A stretch of 12,126 nt of DNA from W1P20-047 sp051878795 (lineage in GTDB: Bacteria; Actinomycetota; Coriobacteriia; Coriobacteriales; Eggerthellaceae), in contig JBJEKU010000060.1 of NCBI GenBank assembly GCA_051878795.1, positions 1 through 12,126 of the forward strand, read 5' to 3'. Shown here piece by piece: positions 1 to 5,390 of the stretch; within the stretch, counting starts at the first letter, position 1; every line of letters begins with the position of its first letter. The position numbers and the translations under genes are program-made. The notes under the pieces were generated by a model. It saw only the letters and a list, made by a program, of their open reading frames with translations, made no database searches and was not told the origin of the DNA.

Positions 1-43
1 GGGTGGTTTTCTCGGCGCGGCTTCGCACGCGCCAGGCTGAAGC
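1..43. other. Gene-free left edge with a small hairpin
   Basis: No reading frame here has support. Bases 14-19 (GGCGCG) and 28-33 (CGCGCC) form a perfect 6-bp inverted repeat around an 8-base loop. It has no T-run on either side that would make it a clear terminator. The GGTGGTTTT at positions 3-10 resembles the 3' arm and T-tail of a terminator whose left arm would lie outside the window. That reading cannot be tested here. Confidence 0.3.
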
Positions 44-45
44 CT

Positions 46-81
46 CTAAAGAAAACGATGCCGCCCGGAGGCGGCATCGTT
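46..81 (-). terminator. Rho-independent terminator of serC
   Basis: Bases 54-65 and 70-81 form a perfect 12-bp stem (AACGATGCCGCC with its complement) closed by a 4-base loop. Read on the minus strand, the stem is followed by a U-rich tail (TTCTTT from 53 to 48). It lies about 70 bases past the serC stop codon. On the plus strand the tail is GTTGTAAT, so any action in that direction would be weak. Confidence 0.85.
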
Positions 82-149
82 GTAATCGTGGTTATTCGCA
101 AGGTTGCTGTGTTTCCCGCACTTCGCAGGAAATCGCTTTTGCGTATTGC

Positions 150-1238
150 CTACTTGTTTTCCAGTTCGAACTTGCGCATGAAGTCGACCAGTGCCTGAAC
201 GCCTTCTGCGGGCATGGAGTTGTAGATGCTCGCACGCAGGCCGCCGACGCTGCGATGGCCCTTCAGGTTCACCAGACCTGCTTCGGCGGCTTCCTTCACG
301 AACTTGGCGTCCAGGTCGGGGTTGCCGGTTACGAAGGGAACGTTCATCAGGGAACGGTCCTGTGCACGGACGGTGCCGGTGAACAGATCGGACTCGTCGA
401 TTGCGTCGTACAGGATCTTCGCCTTGGCTTCGTTGCGGGCCTTCATCTCTGCCAGGCCGCCGTTCTTCTTCAGGTACTTGAATACCTTTCCGCAGATATA
501 GATGCCGTAGCAGGGAGGAGTGTTGTACAGGCTCTTCTTGTCTACCTGGGTCTTGTACTGCAGCATGGTGGGAACGGTGGGCAGGTCCTCTGCGGGAACC
601 AGGTCTTCGCGGATGATGGCGATGACGACGCCTGCGGGACCGACGTTCTTCTGTGCGCCGGCGTAGATCATGCCGTACTTGGACACGTCGACGGGCTCGG
701 AAAGGAAGCAGCTGGACTGGTCGGCGATCAGGTCCTTGCCCTTGGTGTTGGGCAGGGTGTGGAACTTGGTGCCGTAGATGGTGTTGTTCTCGCAGATGTA
801 TACGTAGTCGGCGTTATCGCTGATGGGCAGGTCGCTGCAGTCGGGGATGTAGGAGAAGGTGCTGTCCTCGCTGGTTGCGATCTTGTTGGCGGTGATGAAG
901 CGGCCTGCTTCCTGGAAGGCCTTCTTAGCCCACTGGCCGGTGACGATGTAGTCTGCCACGCCGTTCTTGGGGGCGGAGAAGTTCATGGGGATGGCGGAGA
1001 ACTGCTGGCTTGCGCCGCCCTGCAGGAACAGGACCTTGTAATTCTCGGGAATGTTCAGAAGGTCGCGCAGGTCTTCTTCGGCCTCGTCGATGATCTTCTG
1101 GAACGGAGCAGAGCGATGGCTCATTTCCATGACGGACATGCCGCAGCCCTGATAATCCATCATCTCAGCGGCGGCTTCTGCCAGAACCTCTTCGGGCAGA
1201 ACTGCCGGGCCGGCGGAAAAGTTGTAGACCCTAGACAT
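150..1238 (-). CDS. serC: Phosphoserine aminotransferase
   Basis: This 362-residue PLP enzyme exchanges an amino group between glutamate and 3-phosphohydroxypyruvate to give O-phosphoserine, the second step of serine synthesis in the cytoplasm. The family also acts on the matching intermediate of pyridoxal phosphate synthesis in some bacteria. Its length matches the bacterial family (about 360). Visible marks are the N-terminal YNFSAGPAVLPE (5-16), HRS (41-43), GGASQQF (74-80), the PLP-binding lysine K197 in YAGAQKNVGPAG, and the C-terminal GHRSVGGLRASIYN (327-340) that contacts substrate. The ATG at 1238 has a GAGG Shine-Dalgarno (1249-1246) seven bases upstream. The gene stands alone on the minus strand with its own terminator and a likely promoter at 1321-1329. 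No serA or serB lies nearby. It ends in TAG. Confidence 0.96.
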   Translation of the reverse strand: MSRVYNFSAGPAVLPEEVLAEAAAEMMDYQGCGMSVMEMSHRSAPFQKIIDEAEEDLRDLLNIPENYKVLFLQGGASQQFSAIPMNFSAPKNGVADYIVTGQWAKKAFQEAGRFITANKIATSEDSTFSYIPDCSDLPISDNADYVYICENNTIYGTKFHTLPNTKGKDLIADQSSCFLSEPVDVSKYGMIYAGAQKNVGPAGVVIAIIREDLVPAEDLPTVPTMLQYKTQVDKKSLYNTPPCYGIYICGKVFKYLKKNGGLAEMKARNEAKAKILYDAIDESDLFTGTVRAQDRSLMNVPFVTGNPDLDAKFVKEAAEAGLVNLKGHRSVGGLRASIYNSMPAEGVQALVDFMRKFELENK

Positions 1239-1320
1239 CGTGCAACCTCGTTTCGTAACGCTTGTTGATATGGTTCAAAGCGCACCGGGCGAATTTCGGC
1301 GCTACGGCACGCATGCTTGA

Positions 1321-1329
1321 ATTATCGCA
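1321..1329 (-). promoter_or_regulatory. Putative extended -10 promoter for serC
   Basis: The minus strand reads TGCGATAAT from 1329 to 1321, a GATAAT hexamer preceded by a TGN extension. No TTGACA-like -35 lies 16-18 bases further upstream. Transcription would start near 1314 and give a leader of roughly 75 bases before serC. This rests on motif recognition only. Confidence 0.4.
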
Positions 1330-1556
1330 CCATTGCGCTAAAGCGTGCGTGGAATTGCGGTAAGGGGCATGTCTCCGGAAGATTTATGGCATGCTTTCCG
1401 CCCAAAAGGAGGCAAAACGCTGCTTTTTAGGGCGCCGAATGGGGGCCATTTGGTGGTGAAACCTGCCGAAACGCTCCAAAAAACGCCAAATACCAGCCTG
1501 AAACTTGCAGTAGAAGTGAATCCCTGCATGTTTCGTGTATGCAGCTTGCGCTGATT
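1330..1556. other. Unexplained intergenic stretch between divergent serC and tRNA-Leu
   Basis: I find no convincing gene here. A 69-codon plus-strand frame starting with GTG at 1345 has no Shine-Dalgarno in front of its GTG or of its internal ATG at 1369. Minus-strand frames run through the tRNA. A perfect AAGGAGG-like string (1406-1412) is not followed by a usable start codon. Bases 1433-1442 and 1446-1455 can pair into a 10-bp hairpin with two wobbles and a 3-base GGG loop, without a T-run. The composition, with A/T runs between GC blocks, differs from the neighbouring genes and could mark an intergenic repeat. Confidence 0.3.
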
Positions 1557-1565
1557 TGTTATTAT
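1557..1565 (+). promoter_or_regulatory. Putative extended -10 promoter for tRNA-Leu and tig
   Basis: TGTTATTAT is a TATTAT hexamer (1560-1565) with a TGN extension. It lies 54 bases before the mature tRNA 5' end. No good -35 is present at the usual spacing. The predicted start near 1572 would give a short 5' leader that is removed from the tRNA by RNase P. Confidence 0.45.
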
Positions 1566-1619
1566 GTTTAGTCGCGTGCGAAGGCGGACGAACCGCTCGC
1601 AGGCGAAATGCCGCAACAT

Positions 1620-1703
1620 GCGGGTGTGGCGGAATGGCAGACGCGCCAGATTTAGGTTCTGGTGGGGTAACCCGTGAAGGTTCAAGTCCTTTCACCCGCA
1701 CCA
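1620..1703 (+). tRNA. tRNA-Leu (anticodon UAG)
   Basis: The full cloverleaf can be traced. The 7-bp acceptor stem is GCGGGTG (1620-1626) with CACCCGC (1693-1699), discriminator A1700, and an encoded CCA (1701-1703). The anticodon stem is CCAGA/TCTGG around loop TTTAGGT, with anticodon TAG at 1653-1655, so it reads CUA and probably other CUN leucine codons. A long variable arm (about 1663-1675) marks it as class II, as expected for leucine. The T-stem GAAGG/CCTTT encloses TTCAAGT. It lies 107 bases ahead of the trigger factor start with no terminator between, so the two may be transcribed together and then cleaved. Confidence 0.97.
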
Positions 1704-1759
1704 TTGCGGATTCGTCCAGCTGGTCCAGGCGCACGTTTCGCAAAGCGGTTAGAAAATCG

Positions 1760-1779
1760 CGTGCCGTTGATTCGGCACG
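1760..1779 (+). other. Hairpin in the tRNA-Leu to tig spacer
   Basis: CGTGCCG (1760-1766) and CGGCACG (1773-1779) form a perfect 7-bp stem with a 6-base loop, about 30 bases before the tig start. No T-run follows, so it is not a terminator. It could take part in separating the tRNA from the tig mRNA or stabilise the 5' end of the mRNA. That role is an inference. Confidence 0.4.
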
Positions 1780-1810
1780 GCGATGTAAGCAAATAAGATG
1801 GAGGGTTCGA

Positions 1811-3133
1811 TTGGAAACCAAAGTAGAGGCACTTCAGGATAACCAGAAGAAGATCACGGTTACCGTTGATGCTAAGGAAGTAGACGCTCGCATCAGCAAG
1901 CAGTACAAGGATTTCGCCAAGAAGTACAACTTCCCCGGCTTCCGCAAGGGCAAGGCTCCTCGCCCCGTTATCGACAACGTGCTGGGCAAGGAAGCCGTAG
2001 TCGGCACCGTTACCGACGACCTGGTGAACAGCCTGTTCCCCCTGGCCATGGACGAGCATGATCTGATCGCCATGTCCAAGCCCGAATTCGATCTGGAAAC
2101 CGAACTGGTCCAGGCAGGCAAGGACTTCACCTTCTCCGCCGTTCTGGAAACCCGTCCCGAGTATACCCTGGACAACTACGAGCCCGTTACCGTTCAGCTG
2201 CCTTGCGCAACTGCCACCGACGCAGAAATCGACGCTCAGATCGAAGAGCTGCGTTCCTACTATGTGGACTTCAAGGACAGCCCCGCAAACACCAAGGTCA
2301 AGAAGGACAGCTTCGTTGACATCGCGCTGAAGGCTACCAAGGCCGACGGCGAGGAAATCGAATCCCTCACCACCGATTCCCGCCTGTACGAACTGGGCCG
2401 CGGCCTGTTCCCCGAGGCTTTCGATGAAGAGCTGCTGGGCCTGAAGAAGGGCGACCAGAAGACCTTCACCATCAACATCGACTACTCCACCATCGGCATG
2501 GGTCTGGAAGAGACCGGCGACATCACCTTCGACGTCACCATCAATGTGCTGAAGAAGCAGGTCAAGCCCGAACTCACCGACGAATGGGCAAAGGAAACCG
2601 CAGGCTTCGAAACCGTCGACGCCCTGCGTGAGACCATCGCCGCCAGCATCAACATGCAGAAGGACCAGGTCATGCCCCGTCTGCGCGAGACCGAGGCTCT
2701 GTACAACCTGCAGGAGCGCCTGCAGGGCGAAGCTCCCGCAGCTCTGGTAGAGGCCGAGGAAGCCAACCTGCTCCAGAACTTCTTCATGCAGATCCAGCAG
2801 GCAGGCATGACCTATGACGCATACCTGCAGCAGGCTGGCCTTACCCCCGACGGCCTGAAGGAAGACATCAAGAAGCAGGCAGCCGACGTGGTCAAGCAGG
2901 ATCTGGCTCTGGACGCATGGGCCCGCAATGCCGGTATCGAAATCACCGACGCCGACATCAGCGAGGAATTCATCAAGTCCGGCGCAGAAGACCCCGCCGC
3001 CCTGGAAAAGCAGTGGCGTGAAAACGGCCAGATCGCAATGCTGCGTGCCGGCATGCGTCGTCAGCGTGCCCTGGAACAGATCCTGGACACCCTGGTCGTC
3101 GAAGACCTGCCCGAGAACGAAGACGCTGAATAA
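1811..3133 (+). CDS. tig: Trigger factor, ribosome-bound chaperone
   Basis: This 440-residue protein binds next to the ribosomal exit tunnel and shields emerging chains; the family also has peptidyl-prolyl isomerase activity. The N-terminal domain carries the ribosome-docking signature GFRKGKAPRPV (43-53). An FKBP-like isomerase domain spans about 160-245 (KKDSFVDIALKA and LLGLKKGDQKTF are visible). A helical C-terminal chaperone domain follows and ends in an acidic tail. The length fits the family (about 430-450). I chose the TTG at 1811 because GGAGGG (1800-1805) sits five bases before it and because the protein then begins METKVEAL like its relatives. The same frame stays open back to 1535, but that part runs through the tRNA and is not coding. 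A TTG start for so abundant a chaperone is a little unusual. It ends in TAA and is followed by a terminator. Confidence 0.96.
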   Translation: METKVEALQDNQKKITVTVDAKEVDARISKQYKDFAKKYNFPGFRKGKAPRPVIDNVLGKEAVVGTVTDDLVNSLFPLAMDEHDLIAMSKPEFDLETELVQAGKDFTFSAVLETRPEYTLDNYEPVTVQLPCATATDAEIDAQIEELRSYYVDFKDSPANTKVKKDSFVDIALKATKADGEEIESLTTDSRLYELGRGLFPEAFDEELLGLKKGDQKTFTINIDYSTIGMGLEETGDITFDVTINVLKKQVKPELTDEWAKETAGFETVDALRETIAASINMQKDQVMPRLRETEALYNLQERLQGEAPAALVEAEEANLLQNFFMQIQQAGMTYDAYLQQAGLTPDGLKEDIKKQAADVVKQDLALDAWARNAGIEITDADISEEFIKSGAEDPAALEKQWRENGQIAMLRAGMRRQRALEQILDTLVVEDLPENEDAE

Positions 3134-3176
3134 TCTTCCATTTCGTGCGGGTTGCGCGTCCACGATAGCGTGATTT

Positions 3177-3211
3177 AACGGGTTGGCGGCAATTCGGCTG
3201 CCAACCCGTTT
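3177..3211 (+). terminator. Terminator hairpin after tig
   Basis: AACGGGTTGGC (3177-3187) pairs perfectly with GCCAACCCGTT (3200-3210). Three further inner pairs (one of them G-T) leave an AATTCG loop, giving a 14-bp stem. The tail is interrupted (TTTGATGTTT), so release may be incomplete. The clpP -10 box lies only nine bases past the stem. Confidence 0.75.
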
Positions 3212-3219
3212 GATGTTTC

Positions 3220-3225
3220 TATAAT
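3220..3225 (+). promoter_or_regulatory. Putative clpP promoter (-10 box)
   Basis: A consensus TATAAT stands 45 bases before the clpP start codon. The -35 position (about 3196-3203) falls within the 3' arm of the tig terminator hairpin and does not resemble TTGACA. I saw no CIRCE, CtsR, HspR or ClgR-type operator around it. Confidence 0.55.
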
Positions 3226-3269
3226 CGGCCTGATTGCCAGTAGAAACTTTCAAGAGAATCGAGGAAACG

Positions 3270-3875
3270 ATGATCCATTATGCGAATAGGGACGCATTGA
3301 TCCCCTATGTTGTCGAGCAGTCTCCCAGGGGCGAGCGCAGCTACGACATCTATTCTCGCCTGCTGAACGACCGAATCATCTTCTTAGGTGAGCAGATCGA
3401 CGATCAGGTGGCTAATTCTGTCGTAGCGCAGATGCTCCATCTGGAATCCGCCGATCCCGACAAGGACATCATGCTCTACATCAACAGCCCCGGTGGCGTT
3501 ATCACCGCGGGTCTGGCCATCTATGACACCATGCAGTACATCCGCTGCGATGTGTCCACCATCTGCTTGGGTCAGTGTGCTTCCATGGCGGCGGTGCTTC
3601 TGGCGTGCGGTACCAAAGGAAAGCGTTTCGCACTCCCCAATAGTCGCGTGATGATCCACCAGCCTTCGGGCGGAGCCCAGGGCCAGCAGACCGAAATCGA
3701 GATCGCGGCTAAGGAAATCCTCTACTACCGTAACCTGCTCAACGGCATCCTGGCGGAAAAGACCGGCCAGGAAATCGAGACCATCCAGCGCGATACCGAG
3801 CGCGACAACTTCATGAGCGCCCAGGAAGCGCTTGCGTATGGCATCGTCGACCAGGTCGTGGTTAACCGCCAGTAA
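3270..3875 (+). CDS. clpP: ATP-dependent Clp protease proteolytic subunit
   Basis: This is the 201-residue serine peptidase subunit of the Clp protease. The family forms a barrel of 14 subunits that degrades unfolded and tagged proteins fed to it by ClpX or another Clp ATPase in the cytoplasm. The catalytic triad is visible as S105 in GQCASMAAVLL, H130 in RVMIHQPSGG and D179 in RDTERDNFMSA. The conserved YINSPGG (70-76) is also present. The N-terminus (MIHYANRDALIPYVVEQSPRG) is short, as in the family, and the propeptide of E. coli ClpP is not evident. The ATG at 3270 has GAGG (3261-3264) five bases upstream. A TTG at 3234 in the same frame has no ribosome site and would overlap the promoter. 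clpX follows after 38 bases, the classic pairing. Confidence 0.97.
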   Translation: MIHYANRDALIPYVVEQSPRGERSYDIYSRLLNDRIIFLGEQIDDQVANSVVAQMLHLESADPDKDIMLYINSPGGVITAGLAIYDTMQYIRCDVSTICLGQCASMAAVLLACGTKGKRFALPNSRVMIHQPSGGAQGQQTEIEIAAKEILYYRNLLNGILAEKTGQEIETIQRDTERDNFMSAQEALAYGIVDQVVVNRQ

Positions 3876-3913
3876 ACGCAAACGCATCACGCTCTCACTC
3901 TGATAAGGAACGT

Positions 3914-5308
3914 ATGGACAACAAGAATTCCGAAGACTGCTGCTGCTCGTTCTGCGGCAGGGACCGCGACCAGGCGAATGCGCTGGTCAGTGGCCCGAAC
4001 AACATCTTCATCTGCGATGAGTGCATTTCCATTTGCGCCAGTGCCGTCATGCGCGATATGGGTATGCATGGGGGATTCCCTGGTCAACCCGGATACTATG
4101 GCGCCTTCGATTCGGAAGCCGCCATGTTGGATGCTGGGTTCGATGAAGAACCCGCACCCGAAGAGGTCCTGGAAAACCTACCTACTCCCCACGAGCTCTT
4201 CGAAAGCCTGAGCGACTATGTCGTAGGCCAGGAAGAGGCCAAGAAGGCCTTGGCAGTTGCGGTGTACAACCATTACAAGCGCATCAGCATCGGCGAGCAA
4301 TCCGAAGACGATGACGTGGAGCTTGCGAAGAGCAATATCATGCTTCTGGGTCCCACGGGTTCCGGTAAGACCTTGCTTGCCCAGACGCTTGCCCGCACCT
4401 TGCGCGTTCCCTTCGCCATCGCAGACGCGACTGCGCTCACCGAAGCTGGTTACGTAGGCGAAGACGTGGAGAATATCCTGCTCAAGCTCATCACTGCGGC
4501 TGACTTCGATATCCCGCGTGCCGAAATCGGCATCATCTACGTGGACGAGATCGACAAGATCGCCCGCAAGAGCGAAAACGTTTCCATTACCCGCGACGTT
4601 TCCGGCGAGGGCGTACAGCAGGCACTGCTGAAGATCATCGAGGGATGCGAGGCGAGCGTTCCCCCACAGGGCGGCCGCAAGCATCCCCAGCAGGAATTGA
4701 TCCATATCGACACCACCAACATCCTGTTCATCGTGGGCGGTGCCTTCGTGGGTCTACCGGAAATCGTCGCTGAGCGTGTGGGCAAGAAGGGCATCGGTTT
4801 CAATTCGGAGCTGCCCCAGGCGAACAAGCGCCAGGAAAGCGAGCTTTTGAAGCAGGTTCTGCCCGAGGACCTGAACAAGTTCGGCATGATCCCCGAATTC
4901 ATCGGCCGTATTCCCGTCATCACCTGCTTGAACGAGCTTTCCGAAGAAGAGCTGGCACACATCCTGACCCAGCCCAAGAACGCCCTGGTGAAGCAATACA
5001 CTCGCATGTTCGAGTTCGAGGACAGCGAGCTTATCGTGGAAGATGACGCTCTGCTGGCAATCGCCCGCCAGGCAATCGAGCAGAAGACGGGCGCTCGCGG
5101 TCTGCGTTCCATCTGCGAGCGCGTTCTGCAGGATCTGATGTACGACCTGCCCGAATATGCCGAGCCCACCCGCGTGGTCATCCGCGCGAGCGACATCGAG
5201 GGCACGACCAAGCCGCAGATCCAGATCGTGGGAGCCGAAGACGAGCCCGAAGAAGAGCCCGAGGTGCAGGTCAAGCAGGCTAAGCACGGTAAATCCCACA
5301 AGAAGTAG
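3914..5308 (+). CDS. clpX: Clp protease ATPase subunit ClpX
   Basis: This 464-residue AAA+ unfoldase acts as a hexamer that threads substrates into ClpP. An N-terminal zinc-binding domain uses C11, C14, C34 and C37. The AAA+ module shows Walker A GPTGSGKT (146-153), pore loop GYVG (179-182), Walker B IIYVDEID (207-214), RKH pore loop (255-257), the ClpP-binding IGF loop (294-296), arginine finger R332 in FIGRIPV, and sensor 2 GARGLR (393-398). The linker between the zinc domain and LPTPHE (89-94) is about 27 residues longer than in E. coli, rich in glycine and tyrosine and then acidic. The C-terminus has an acidic run followed by a lysine-rich end. The ATG at 3914 follows AAGGA (3905-3909). 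It is very likely co-transcribed with clpP. Stop TAG. Confidence 0.97.
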   Translation: MDNKNSEDCCCSFCGRDRDQANALVSGPNNIFICDECISICASAVMRDMGMHGGFPGQPGYYGAFDSEAAMLDAGFDEEPAPEEVLENLPTPHELFESLSDYVVGQEEAKKALAVAVYNHYKRISIGEQSEDDDVELAKSNIMLLGPTGSGKTLLAQTLARTLRVPFAIADATALTEAGYVGEDVENILLKLITAADFDIPRAEIGIIYVDEIDKIARKSENVSITRDVSGEGVQQALLKIIEGCEASVPPQGGRKHPQQELIHIDTTNILFIVGGAFVGLPEIVAERVGKKGIGFNSELPQANKRQESELLKQVLPEDLNKFGMIPEFIGRIPVITCLNELSEEELAHILTQPKNALVKQYTRMFEFEDSELIVEDDALLAIARQAIEQKTGARGLRSICERVLQDLMYDLPEYAEPTRVVIRASDIEGTTKPQIQIVGAEDEPEEEPEVQVKQAKHGKSHKK

Positions 5309-5317
5309 ATGAGCATT

Positions 5318-5353
5318 ACGGTGGGCGGGGTTCAGCGCGTCCCTGTCCGCCGT
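5318..5353 (+). other. Strong intercistronic hairpin between clpX and valS
   Basis: Bases 5318-5330 pair with 5341-5353 over 13 consecutive positions (three G-T wobbles) around a 10-base loop. The sequence that follows (GTGAGAGAG) has no T-run, so it is not an ordinary intrinsic terminator. It begins ten bases after the clpX stop. It could protect the 3' end of a processed clpPX message or mark a cleavage site. The gap of 82 bases is too short for a T-box leader ahead of valS. Confidence 0.5.
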
Positions 5354-5390
5354 GTGAGAGAGAATCGACGACGAAAGGCAATTCTCCGAC

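Noticed and set aside
3..1268. Long open frame on the plus strand opposite serC
   Set aside because: It is the antisense shadow of serC, created by its GC-rich codon pattern, with no ribosome site and no recognisable protein features.
1345..1554. 69-codon plus-strand frame starting with GTG
   Set aside because: No Shine-Dalgarno precedes the GTG or the internal ATG at 1369, the product resembles no family I know, and its end overlaps a likely promoter spacer.
1338..1821. Two overlapping minus-strand frames around the tRNA
   Set aside because: Both run through the tRNA-Leu gene, and no supported start or protein family is visible.
1798..1842. ATG at 1798 as an alternative trigger factor start
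   Set aside because: It is out of frame with tig and yields only 14 codons before a stop. The ATG overlaps the Shine-Dalgarno that serves the TTG at 1811.
3234..3269. Upstream TTG start for clpP
   Set aside because: It lacks a ribosome site and lies at about the expected transcription start. The ATG at 3270 has a good site and matches family length.
3212..3269. Stress-regulator operator (CIRCE, CtsR, HspR or ClgR type) at clpP
   Set aside because: None of these repeats is present near the TATAAT box.
5309..5390. T-box riboswitch ahead of valS
   Set aside because: The spacer is only 82 bases and has no terminator. A T-box leader is much longer, and no T-box sequence was seen.
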